Positions 1 through 10,293 of a stretch of 64,000 nucleotides of DNA are shown here, one piece after another (the first letter of the stretch is position 1; each line of letters opens with the position of its first letter). The stretch is taken from assembly GCA_030068145.1 (NCBI GenBank), contig JAPJBO010000777.1, positions 44,000 to 107,999 on the forward strand. The letters run 5' to 3'. The stretch comes from Diplonema papillatum. Its lineage: Eukaryota > Euglenozoa > Diplonemea > Diplonemida > Diplonemidae. The notes under the pieces were generated by a model. That model was not told the origin of the DNA, searched no databases, and was given only the letters and a program-made list of their open reading frames with translations. Position numbers and translations under genes: made by a program.

Positions 1-1633
1 TTCGCTCAAATTGAAAGTTCGCTTGAGCGCCTCGGGCGCATAAACGCGAGGGTTGCAGCAAACACACAACGCAGGGGGCAGCCTTTACTGCTGCCAAAAC
101 ACACACACACACACACACAGCACAAACACAATCTGCTTTGGTTCTTCGCTTACACCACCGTGTGTTGTTTTTTTCTCACTCAGGACTTTGACCTGTTGTG
201 TTTGTGTGACTTGTCGTGTAGGGGTAAACCCACATGACCTCACGTCTGTTCAACATGTGGTTCGGTAGTTACAGCACTTGGGATCTCTTATGTTCTTTGT
301 CGGGCAGCATCGTCGAGCATTTCCTTTCAAGCTGGCGCTTATGCAAAAAAAGGACGAGTCGTCAAGACGGTCAACTTGTTTCAGCTCAAGCGCCAAGTCT
401 CAAGGTGCGCCACGCCTTGATGCTTTAGTTAGGGAAATCGGTAGCCATTGTTGCGATAGTGGGGAGTCACCGGCATGCCGAAGAGCACCACACTATACTT
501 TGAGACTTCGCAACGGGCAGTCTCCTCAAGTATTTCCTGCAAAGCAGGTGCTTACACACTAATAAAATCCTCACTCCTATGCTTGTGTCTGTCACTCTCG
601 TCCACCGCTCCTGCTCTGCTTGCCGCGCGCCGTATGGATGGAGTAAAAGGTGAAGTCAGAAAGCTGCTAATCTTGCTGCAGACCACATGAAGTGGCGCTT
701 TTAGCTCGACCACGGTCAGCCCGGCCCAGTAAGCTTCGGTGACTTTCGGCATCGTCGATGGGAAGTGCGAACAAGTGGGAAGGGAGGGAGGGGAAGCAAG
801 CTACTTCGTTTCCTTGGACGGATTGGGAACGGCAAACCTGTCGTTCGAATTATTATTAGTCTTCAAAGAAACAAGTTTATTTTCCTACAAAAAAAAAAAA
901 GAAAAAGTCGTCGGAAACACAAGAACAAGGGAAAGAATTCACTCGGTCTCGACGGAAGGAAAAATAAACCCGGGGGTAGGGGAGGGTCGCGGGGGGTAAA
1001 ATGTTTCTTGGGTTTGAAGAGCGCGTGGGGGGGTAGGGAGGGAGGGTAAAGACACACGGTGCACTAGACATTCAATAGTGCAAGAAAACTGAACGTCGGA
1101 CTGCCATGTCATGGGGTTTTCCCTCTCGTAAAATATTCTGTCGAAGAACTTTTCGCGGGGCGTGCATTGCAGATCCCCATGCGACCTACCAGACCCTTCC
1201 GAAAAGAGCTCTCGGTGTCAGCGAACATGCATGAGAGGCAGATAGTGCCTGACATTGCTAAGATTCCCCCCTCCGATCGCAACAAGAGTTCGATGCCGCG
1301 AGAAAACGAGAAATGAAAATCAACATTCCCAGCGTTTCATTTTTCTCAAACTGCCCAGCCTTCAAAGGGCAGCCTTAAAGTTCCGTGAGTGTGTTGCTTA
1401 TGTGAAAAGGCATGGACGTGCGCTGTCTGCAGAAGTGAAGAGCGAAGTGATCGCAGGCTTTGCCACACTGCTCAAACGTTGTTCCGTTCCTGAACTGAAG
1501 CTGACGAGTGCGCGACTTCATGAGCGATGCTGCCTCTCGCGGTCCTCAGTTTGTGGAAGCATCCTTTTTGCAATCAATTCCTTCCTCCCTGGAGACAGTT
1601 TTTGTTACAGCTGAAAAGAATGTTGACAGCGGG
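1..1633. other. Unit 1, kinase 3' flank, no gene seen
   Basis: This stretch lies downstream of the minus-strand kinase. It holds a short CA tract at about 100-119, an A-rich run near 890-905 and G-rich sequence at 960-1050. The part from about 1091 to 1660 exists again as an inverted copy at 18488-19650. I recognise no coding sequence; open frames here are short and compositionally random. Confidence 0.6.
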
Positions 1634-3814
1634 TTAACCCGACCACACACAATTGACAATTTCTCCTTCGTCGGATGCCGTTCGCTCACGTGCGAAGGCG
1701 AGGAACCTGTTGTACCAGTACATCACCCACTCGCGCTGCAACGGCTCGAGCACATGCCACCGCTCCAGGAGGTGGAAGATGGTCTCCCGGACACCCGCGT
1801 TGTCGGCATTGTTGTACACGAGGTACCGTAACACTACGGCTATCTCCCGCACAGCGTCGCTCCACCTCTCGTCGAGGCACAACCGGTGCGAGATGGCGTC
1901 GCTCGCCGCGACCGCCGCCTGCAGGCCGACGGCCTGCTTCTGCTGCGCAAGGTGCGAGGCGAAGTGCACAAACCAATTTTCAAGTACGACTGTCAACGGC
2001 CGAGCCCCAACTTGTTGGTCAGTCAGCGCGGAAGACAGCGCGCTGGCACTTCCGTTGGGGAGGACCGCTCGGTTGCTGGCCGACGGCGACGAAGGGTATA
2101 GTAACTGAATGAGGTCCAGAGACACACGAGACGACATCGCATGGAAAGGCGTAAGCGTCGAGTCGAACCAGCGCATGAGCACCTCGCTTGCAGACGACCG
2201 TTCCGTGGAGGAAAGGGCGGCCAAGCTTTCCACGATGGCCACCAAGGCGGGGTACTTCCGACCAAGCCAAGCGTCAGGGACTCGACCCGTTCGCCGCAGT
2301 TCGCGGATGCCGCGCACGCGCTCAATTTCGCGAAAACCGGCGAACATCTCGAACGCGATGATCCCGACGGAGTACTCGTCCACCAGGCAAGAATACTCCG
2401 TCGTCGTCTCTTGCTCCGGCGCGCAGTACAGAGGCGTGCCGACCCCGCGGCTCCGTTTCAACGGAGTCGCCTGCTTCGAACAAAGCGGCGGCCGTTGGCT
2501 TTCGCCCGCGGCGACGACAACTGTGTCTGAAGGCGAGGGTCTGCACGACGCGCGTTCGGGCTGCCGACACGTTGCGGACAGCCGTTCTTTTTGCGACGAG
2601 GGCTCATCGAGGGTCCAACATTCGCTCGCGGAGGCTGGACGACTGAAGCGGGTCGCGGGGCTGCCCGCGTACTCTTCCCGTTCGAAGGACGCGAGGCCAA
2701 AGTCTCCGACTTTGATCCCGACGCTGCTGCCGGTGTCCGCTATGGGGTGCGCGCCCGAGTCGAAGAAGACGTTTTCGGGCTTCAAGTCGCGGTGGACGAC
2801 GCCCTGCCGGTGGATGTAGTCGACCGATTCCAAGAGCTGCCGAAGGACCGCCAGGCCCAGCCGGAAGCCCTCCGGCGACGAGGTGAACACGCGGCTCTTG
2901 ATGCACTCGCGCAGCGTGCGCTCGTCGCAGTACTCCATTTGGATGTAGCAGCGCCGCGACTGCTTCTTCACCCCGGCCTCACCCTCCTCCGGCGGGGCCT
3001 CTGCCACGTCTTCGAACCAAGCGCCGTAGTACCGCACGACGCGCGGGTGCTGCAGCTGGGCGAGCGCCCGGATCTCCGCCTTCGCGTGCGCCTCCGACTT
3101 CGAGTCCGAGCGGAACGGGATCTGCTTCACCGCGTACATCGCATTGTCCACCACGTTCCGGCACCGCCAGACCTGCCCCTGCCCGCCTTCCCCCAGCAGC
3201 GTCGGGGCGGCGAAGCTCTCCGCGAACCGCGACGCGCCGCTTCCGCCCGGGTGCCCGGCTGGGCGACTCCCCCCGTCTGCGGCCGCGAGCCTCGCGGATC
3301 GCCGATTGCTCCGCGGGAGCAGCTGCCGGTCGATGGCCGCAAGGAATTCGGTGTCGTCGTCGTCGTTGTCACCACCGTCGGCGCTGGAGCTGCCCTCGGC
3401 CCCGCGGGTCAGCGGGGCCACCATCCTGCCCGCAGGCGGGCGTCTTTTCCACGCGTCCGCCAGCCTGCCTCCGGTGCTCGACGACACGGCCGAGTCCCGC
3501 ATGCCGCCATGTGACGCATCCATATCCCCATCCACATCCGTGGTCCCCGATGGGTCGCTGTCTGTGCACTGCGAGCACAGCGACGACCCCGCTGGTTGCA
3601 CGTCTTCCGCACCGGGCAGAAGCCGTGTTTTCCACGCGGCAGCTAATCTCCCTCCGGTGCTCGACGACACGGCCGAGTCCCGCATGCCGCCATGCGACGC
3701 ATCCAGGGTCCGTGATCCATCCGAGGTGTCCTGCCGGTCTGCAGTGGTGCGTGAGGGGCTGTCGTTGCAAACAGTGCGTGGGGGGAAACCTTTAGCCAGA
3801 GCACTGTCTCTCAT
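1634..3814 (-). CDS. eIF2alpha-type protein kinase, array copy 1
   Basis: A 726-residue single-exon frame starting at ATG 3814 and ending TAA. Residues 1-200 are low complexity with two copies of an SSSTGGRLA-AWK motif (about 50 and 111). The kinase domain runs from about 203 to 525: glycine loop GEGGQGQV near 208, lysine 230 in YAVK, HRDLKPEN at 341, DFG at 371, GTPLYCAPEQ at 459. QMEYCDERTL (292), and ERVRGIRELRRTGRVPD after the APE motif, are hallmarks of the GCN2/PERK/PKR family that phosphorylates eIF2alpha under stress. About 80 acidic and serine-rich residues separate DFG from APE, as in other family members. No HisRS-like or dsRNA-binding domain is visible, so the activating signal is unknown. 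An in-frame TAG at 3827-3829 limits upstream extension. The frame looks intact. Confidence 0.88.
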   Translation of the reverse strand: MRDSALAKGFPPRTVCNDSPSRTTADRQDTSDGSRTLDASHGGMRDSAVSSSTGGRLAAAWKTRLLPGAEDVQPAGSSLCSQCTDSDPSGTTDVDGDMDASHGGMRDSAVSSSTGGRLADAWKRRPPAGRMVAPLTRGAEGSSSADGGDNDDDDTEFLAAIDRQLLPRSNRRSARLAAADGGSRPAGHPGGSGASRFAESFAAPTLLGEGGQGQVWRCRNVVDNAMYAVKQIPFRSDSKSEAHAKAEIRALAQLQHPRVVRYYGAWFEDVAEAPPEEGEAGVKKQSRRCYIQMEYCDERTLRECIKSRVFTSSPEGFRLGLAVLRQLLESVDYIHRQGVVHRDLKPENVFFDSGAHPIADTGSSVGIKVGDFGLASFEREEYAGSPATRFSRPASASECWTLDEPSSQKERLSATCRQPERASCRPSPSDTVVVAAGESQRPPLCSKQATPLKRSRGVGTPLYCAPEQETTTEYSCLVDEYSVGIIAFEMFAGFREIERVRGIRELRRTGRVPDAWLGRKYPALVAIVESLAALSSTERSSASEVLMRWFDSTLTPFHAMSSRVSLDLIQLLYPSSPSASNRAVLPNGSASALSSALTDQQVGARPLTVVLENWFVHFASHLAQQKQAVGLQAAVAASDAISHRLCLDERWSDAVREIAVVLRYLVYNNADNAGVRETIFHLLERWHVLEPLQREWVMYWYNRFLAFARERTASDEGEIVNCVWSG

Positions 3815-4089
3815 GCATGGTTGATGCTAGCATCAAGTCTTCTTCGAGGAAGATGTTGTCTAGAAAAGGGGGTGGGATTTCTTGGTACAGAATCCTACCT
3901 CTAACCTCTAACCTGCAAAATTGTTGAAAACGAAAGAGAAGAGGTCTGAGATCCCTACCATCTTAGCCTAAGGGGTATTGTCAGGATCTTAGGGCATAAC
4001 AAACAGGCAGCGGGGGGGCCGTTGATATTGGTGGTTTTGAGGGATAAGGAAAAGTAAGAAGCGCGGGGGGGGCGGGGGCGGGGACATAC

Positions 4090-4351
4090 CTCCGACGTTC
4101 AACTCGACCACGTCGCCGGGTGCAGGCGGCGGGGCCGCCGCGCGGCCGCCGCCGCGCTCGACATGCTCGCGGAAAGCGTGCTTTTCGGCCTCGAACAGTC
4201 GCCGCTCCTCTTCGAGCAGCCGCCGCTCCTCTTCGAGCAGCCGCCGCTCCTCCCCCAGCGTCGCCCGCCCGTGCTCGAGCGCGCCGACCTCCGCCGCCAC
4301 CGCGGCCCGGATCGCGTCGACGTGCCCGTAAATGCCGTCAAGGGTTTCCAT
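4090..4351 (-). CDS. Orphan first exon, coiled coil then start of BTB domain (unit 1)
   Basis: From the likely start METLDG (4351) the frame encodes an alpha-helical segment with a perfect LLEEERR repeat (21-nt DNA repeats), then a proline/alanine linker and GDVVELNVGG. That last string is the first strand of the T1/BTB fold seen in potassium-channel-tetramerisation and Kelch13-like proteins. The frame then meets GTATGT at 4089, the same donor hexamer used by the kinesin gene. No second exon with the rest of a BTB domain was found before the kinase gene starts 276 bp downstream, so this looks like a 5' exon copied without its gene. A longer frame with a hydrophobic poly-V/poly-A stretch extends to 4513, but its Ala/Val come from a CAG-type repeat and it is probably 5' UTR. 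Confidence 0.6.
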
Positions 4352-5942
4352 CGGCGCGCGCCCTCGGAAAAAATCAACAGCAGCAGCAGCAGCAGCAGCA
4401 GCAACTACAACAACGACAACCGACAACAAACAAACAGCAGCAGGGAGACGCCAAACACTTTTATTTGGGCGTGGTTTATTTGTGTTCCCCGACGACGGTC
4501 CCGAAAATGGCACAGATTGGTGCCGGTTGTGCTACCGATCCGGACCAACTTGGCCCCGGCGGGCTTTTGTTTGCTATTTTTTGTTGTCAAATCCGAGCGA
4601 CTTGTTTCGGCGAACCCGCCCGCGAGGGGTAGCCGCCGCGACCCGCGAGGCCCGAGACAGACCGAAAAGGCGGAGTCGCAGCGGGCCTGTACACAGCGGT
4701 ATCCCCAGCGCCGCCGATTTGAGTGTGGCTGCAAAGTCGCAAGGGCGAGGGCCCGGCGGCCGGACGGGCGCCAGCAGCTCGCGCCGCGTTCGAGGGCTCG
4801 AGTGTGCCAAAAACCCTGCGCAATGCGTTGCTATGTTTTTTGGCTGCCCACGGAGCCGGTGCACCCCCCGTCTGGCAGACTGTGACAGAGAGCAGCAACA
4901 GGCAATGCTTCGATGCGTTCCAGGGGGCAGTGCCGGCTCACCACGCCCGAGCGCAGCGGGGAAACGGGGCAACCCCCCGCCCCACTCGCACAGTCGGCCC
5001 CCGGCTTGTAGGCTGCCCCGTACCTTTCTCCCTCCCTCCTCGCCCGAAGAAACCTGTAATCGATGCAGCTAGCTGAGGTATCGACTGCTTTTTTCCGACG
5101 ATCCCGTGGGACGTACCTTTCTTATTGACCCTTCTCCAGGTCTGGGTGACTGTCGTCGGGTCGTCGAACAGCGAGTGCAAGACTAGCAAAGGCGGTTGGA
5201 TCCTTCTTGGCGGCGGCTCGTCTTTCCATAAAAAAAACTGCATCTTCCCGGCTGCGTACCCTGGCATGTTCTCGTGTTTCTGCTGTGGCGCTCTACATCA
5301 GGTCAAGGCAAGGAAAGGCTGGAGATTTCCGATCTCAACTAAATCTTCCGATTCGACCCGGAATATGCCGGCCACTTGATGTGCCATCATTTTGAGGGTG
5401 AGCGGGACTCACCCTTTGGATATGTTGCTTGCTATTAATCTACGGCGTGGAGAACGAAAGGGCAAAAAAAGAGCCTTCTTCGTTTCACAATCCAAACGGC
5501 AAAGCTAGTGGCAGAGGGTAGGTGACGGGCGTTCTACTGGCGTGCTGGCAGGAGCGGCTGTGGCTTCGGGAGCACTGGAGCCGCACAGGCAAGGGCTGCA
5601 CATCGGAACCCGATGCACCATGACATCGGAAACCCTCTGTCATGATGCATCGGAAACCTCGAGGGCTACCGAGCGGAAACACCAGTGCCACGACACATCG
5701 AAACCAAAGGGCACACTGCGGTCGGCCAGTTCGCCACGAAAGCAAGACAACCTAGGGGAGGGGAAGATAAGACGGGCGATACCGTCCCTTTACGTACTTT
5801 ACTTGAGAGACGGCGGTGCACTGTTTTGGCGGCGCACAGCGTTCAGCACGGATGTTATGAGCGAGAGGGTGACTGAATCCGAGGAAACAGCACTTTGCTG
5901 CGGTCGCTCGTCGCAGTTGGGACTTTTTCTCGAGTGAAAAAG
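4352..5942. other. Unit 1 spacer upstream of the BTB exon
   Basis: It contains a GCA/CAG trinucleotide run (about 4377-4403) and GC-rich DNA that is a plausible promoter for the minus-strand BTB exon. Many overlapping open frames exist here on both strands, but none has a recognisable domain. Units 2 and 3 repeat this spacer (10294-11884 and 16364-17941). Confidence 0.5.
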
Positions 5943-7575
5943 TTCGCTCAAATTGAAAGTTCGCTTGAGCGCCTCGGGCGCATAAACGCGAGGGTTGCAG
6001 CAAACACACAACGCAGGGGGCAGCCTTTACTGCTGCCAAAACACACACACACACACACACAGCACAAACACAATCTGCTTTGGTTCTTCGCTTACACCAC
6101 CGTGTGTTGTTTTTTTCTCACTCAGGACTTTGACCTGTTGTGTTTGTGTGACTTGTCGTGTAGGGGTAAACCCACATGACCTCACGTCTGTTCAACATGT
6201 GGTTCGGTAGTTACAGCACTTGGGATCCCTTATGTTCTTTGTCGGGCAGCATCGTCGAGCATTTCCTTTCAAGCTGGCGCTTATGCAAAAAAAGGACGAG
6301 TCGTCAAGACGGTCAACTTGTTTCAGCTCAAGCGCCAAGTCTCAAGGTGCGCCACGCCTTGATGCTTTAGTTAGGGAAATCGGTAGCCATTGTTGCGATA
6401 GTGGGGAGTCACCGGCATGCCGAAGAGCACCACACTATACTTTGAGACTTCGCAACGGGCAGTCTCCTCAAGTATTTCCTGCAAAGCAGGTGCTTACACA
6501 CTAATAAAATCCTCACTCCTATGCTTGTGTCTGTCACTCTCGTCCACCGCTCCTGCTCTGCTTGCCGCGCGCCGTATGGATGGAGTAAAAGGTGAAGTCA
6601 GAAAGCTGCTAATCTTGCTGCAGACCACATGAAGTGGCGCTTTTAGCTCGACCACGGTCAGCCCGGCCCAGTAAGCTTCGGTGACTTTCGGCATCGTCGA
6701 TGGGAAGTGCGAACAAGTGGGAAGGGAGGGAGGGGAAGCAAGCTACTTCGTTTCCTTGGACGGATTGGGAACGGCAAACCTGTCGTTCGAATTATTATTA
6801 GTCTTCAAAGAAACAAGTTTATTTTCCTACAAAAAAAAAAAAGAAAAAGTCGTCGGAAACACAAGAACAAGGGAAAGAATTCACTCGGTCTCGACGGAAG
6901 GAAAAATAAACCCGGGGGTAGGGGAGGGTCGCGGGGGGTAAAATGTTTCTTGGGTTTGAAGAGCGCGTGGGGGGGTAGGGAGGGAGGGTAAAGACACACG
7001 GTGCACTAGACATTCAATAGTGCAAGAAAACTGAACGTCGGACTGCCATGTCATGGGGTTTTCCCTCTCGTAAAATATTCTGTCGAAGAACTTTTCGCGG
7101 GGCGTGCATTGCAGATCCCCATGCGACCTACCAGACCCTTCCGAAAAGAGCTCTCGGTGTCAGCGAACATGCATGAGAGGCAGATAGTGCCTGACATTGC
7201 TAAGATTCCCCCCTCCGATCGCAACAAGAGTTCGATGCCGCGAGAAAACGAGGAATGAAAATCAACATTCCCAGCGTTTCATTTTTCTCAAACTGCCCAG
7301 CCTTCAAAGGGCAGCCTTAAAGTTCCGTGAGTGTGTTGCTTATGTGAAAAGGCATGGACGTGCGCTGTCTGCAGAAGTGAAGAGCGAAGTGATCGCAGGC
7401 TTTGCCACACTGCTCAAACGTTGTTCCGTTCCTGAACTGAAGCTGACGAGTGCGCGACTTCATGAGCGATGCTGCCTCTCGCGGTCCTCAGTTTGTGGAA
7501 GCATCCTTTTTGCAATCAATTCCTTCCTCCCTGGAGACAGTTTTTGTTACAGCTGAAAAGAATGTTGACAGCGGG

Positions 7576-9756
7576 TTAACCCGACCACACACAATTGACA
7601 ATTTCTCCTTCGTCGGATGCCGTTCGCTCACGTGCGAAGGCGAGGAACCTGTTGTACCAGTACATCACCCACTCGCGCTGCAACGGCTCGAGCACATGCC
7701 ACCGCTCCAGGAGGTGGAAGATGGTCTCCCGGACACCCGCGTTGTCGGCATTGTTGTACACGAGGTACCGTAACACTACGGCTATCTCCCGCACAGCGTC
7801 GCTCCACCTCTCGTCGAGGCACAACCGGTGCGAGATGGCGTCGCTCGCCGCGACCGCCGCCTGCAGGCCGACGGCCTGCTTCTGCTGCGCAAGGTGCGAG
7901 GCGAAGTGCACAAACCAATTTTCAAGTACGACTGTCAACGGCCGAGCCCCAACTTGTTGGTCAGTCAGCGCGGAAGACAGCGCGCTGGCACTTCCGTTGG
8001 GGAGGACCGCTCGGTTGCTGGCCGACGGCGACGAAGGGTATAGTAACTGAATGAGGTCCAGAGACACACGAGACGACATCGCATGGAAAGGCGTAAGCGT
8101 CGAGTCGAACCAGCGCATGAGCACCTCGCTTGCAGACGACCGTTCCGTGGAGGAAAGGGCGGCCAAGCTTTCCACGATGGCCACCAAGGCGGGGTACTTC
8201 CGACCAAGCCAAGCGTCAGGGACTCGACCCGTTCGCCGCAGTTCGCGGATGCCGCGCACGCGCTCAATTTCGCGAAAACCGGCGAACATCTCGAACGCGA
8301 TGATCCCGACGGAGTACTCGTCCACCAGGCAAGAATACTCCGTCGTCGTCTCTTGCTCCGGCGCGCAGTACAGAGGCGTGCCGACCCCGCGGCTCCGTTT
8401 CAACGGAGTCGCCTGCTTCGAACAAAGCGGCGGCCGTTGGCTTTCGCCCGCGGCGACGACAACTGTGTCTGAAGGCGAGGGTCTGCACGACGCGCGTTCG
8501 GGCTGCCGACACGTTGCGGACAGCCGTTCTTTTTGCGACGAGGGCTCATCGAGGGTCCAACATTCGCTCGCGGAGGCTGGACGACTGAAGCGGGTCGCGG
8601 GGCTGCCCGCGTACTCTTCCCGTTCGAAGGACGCGAGGCCAAAGTCTCCGACTTTGATCCCGACGCTGCTGCCGGTGTCCGCTATGGGGTGCGCGCCCGA
8701 GTCGAAGAAGACGTTTTCGGGCTTCAAGTCGCGGTGGACGACGCCCTGCCGGTGGATGTAGTCGACCGATTCCAAGAGCTGCCGAAGGACCGCCAGGCCC
8801 AGCCGGAAGCCCTCCGGCGACGAGGTGAACACGCGGCTCTTGATGCACTCGCGCAGCGTGCGCTCGTCGCAGTACTCCATTTGGATGTAGCAGCGCCGCG
8901 ACTGCTTCTTCACCCCGGCCTCACCCTCCTCCGGCGGGGCCTCTGCCACGTCTTCGAACCAAGCGCCGTAGTACCGCACGACGCGCGGGTGCTGCAGCTG
9001 GGCGAGCGCCCGGATCTCCGCCTTCGCGTGCGCCTCCGACTTCGAGTCCGAGCGGAACGGGATCTGCTTCACCGCGTACATCGCATTGTCCACCACGTTC
9101 CGGCACCGCCAGACCTGCCCCTGCCCGCCTTCCCCCAGCAGCGTCGGGGCGGCGAAGCTCTCCGCGAACCGCGACGCGCCGCTTCCGCCCGGGTGCCCGG
9201 CTGGGCGACTCCCCCCGTCTGCGGCCGCGAGCCTCGCGGATCGCCGATTGCTCCGCGGGAGCAGCTGCCGGTCGATGGCCGCAAGGAATTCGGTGTCGTC
9301 GTCGTCGTTGTCACCACCGTCGGCGCTGGAGCTGCCCTCGGCCCCGCGGGTCAGCGGGGCCACCATCCTGCCCGCAGGCGGGCGTCTTTTCCACGCGTCC
9401 GCCAGCCTGCCTCCGGTGCTCGACGACACGGCCGAGTCCCGCATGCCGCCATGTGACGCATCCATATCCCCATCCACATCCGTGGTCCCCGATGGGTCGC
9501 TGTCTGTGCACTGCGAGCACAGCGACGACCCCGCTGGTTGCACGTCTTCCGCACCGGGCAGAAGCCGTGTTTTCCACGCGGCAGCTAATCTCCCTCCGGT
9601 GCTCGACGACACGGCCGAGTCCCGCATGCCGCCATGCGACGCATCCAGGGTCCGTGATCCATCCGAGGTGTCCTGCCGGTCTGCAGTGGTGCGTGAGGGG
9701 CTGTCGTTGCAAACAGTGCGTGGGGGGAAACCTTTAGCCAGAGCACTGTCTCTCAT
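7576..9756 (-). CDS. eIF2alpha-type protein kinase, array copy 2
   Basis: A 726-residue frame with the same predicted protein as copy 1. All catalytic motifs are present (YAVK lysine, HRD, DFG, APE, VDEYSVG). The identity of the whole 5.9-kb unit, including non-coding parts, means selection on the protein cannot be inferred from the copy number alone. Confidence 0.88.
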   Translation of the reverse strand: MRDSALAKGFPPRTVCNDSPSRTTADRQDTSDGSRTLDASHGGMRDSAVSSSTGGRLAAAWKTRLLPGAEDVQPAGSSLCSQCTDSDPSGTTDVDGDMDASHGGMRDSAVSSSTGGRLADAWKRRPPAGRMVAPLTRGAEGSSSADGGDNDDDDTEFLAAIDRQLLPRSNRRSARLAAADGGSRPAGHPGGSGASRFAESFAAPTLLGEGGQGQVWRCRNVVDNAMYAVKQIPFRSDSKSEAHAKAEIRALAQLQHPRVVRYYGAWFEDVAEAPPEEGEAGVKKQSRRCYIQMEYCDERTLRECIKSRVFTSSPEGFRLGLAVLRQLLESVDYIHRQGVVHRDLKPENVFFDSGAHPIADTGSSVGIKVGDFGLASFEREEYAGSPATRFSRPASASECWTLDEPSSQKERLSATCRQPERASCRPSPSDTVVVAAGESQRPPLCSKQATPLKRSRGVGTPLYCAPEQETTTEYSCLVDEYSVGIIAFEMFAGFREIERVRGIRELRRTGRVPDAWLGRKYPALVAIVESLAALSSTERSSASEVLMRWFDSTLTPFHAMSSRVSLDLIQLLYPSSPSASNRAVLPNGSASALSSALTDQQVGARPLTVVLENWFVHFASHLAQQKQAVGLQAAVAASDAISHRLCLDERWSDAVREIAVVLRYLVYNNADNAGVRETIFHLLERWHVLEPLQREWVMYWYNRFLAFARERTASDEGEIVNCVWSG

Positions 9757-10031
9757 GCATGGTTGATGCTAGCATCAAGTCTTCTTCGAGGAAGATGTTG
9801 TCTAGAAAAGGGGGTGGGATTTCTTGGTACAGAATCCTACCTCTAACCTCTAACCTGCAAAATTGTTGAAAACGAAAGAGAAGAGGTCTGAGATCCCTAC
9901 CATCTTAGCCTAAGGGGTATTGTCAGGATCTTAGGGCATAACAAACAGGCAGCGGGGGGGCCGTTGATATTGGTGGTTTTGAGGGATAAGGAAAAGTAAG
10001 AAGCGCGGGGGGGGCGGGGGCGGGGACATAC

Positions 10032-10293
10032 CTCCGACGTTCAACTCGACCACGTCGCCGGGTGCAGGCGGCGGGGCCGCCGCGCGGCCGCCGCCGCGCT
10101 CGACATGCTCGCGGAAAGCGTGCTTTTCGGCCTCGAACAGTCGCCGCTCCTCTTCGAGCAGCCGCCGCTCCTCTTCGAGCAGCCGCCGCTCCTCCCCCAG
10201 CGTCGCCCGCCCGTGCTCGAGCGCGCCGACCTCCGCCGCCACCGCGGCCCGGATCGCGTCGACGTGCCCGTAAATGCCGTCAAGGGTTTCCAT
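10032..10293 (-). CDS. Orphan coiled-coil/BTB first exon (unit 2)
   Basis: Same sequence as the unit 1 exon: start METLDG, LLEEERR repeats, ending GDVVELNVGG at a GTATGT donor. It lies upstream of kinase copy 2 on the same strand. No downstream BTB exon was found. Confidence 0.58.

Noticed and set aside
2591-3514. 307-codon open frame antisense to kinase copy 1 (and equivalents in the other copies)
   Set aside because: No domain; it is a GC-rich shadow of the kinase frame, repeated with every copy.
4163-5072. Overlapping 240-246-codon plus-strand frames opposite the BTB exon
   Set aside because: Composition-driven; one reads the CAG repeat as poly-Ser, the other as poly-Ala, and neither has conserved motifs.
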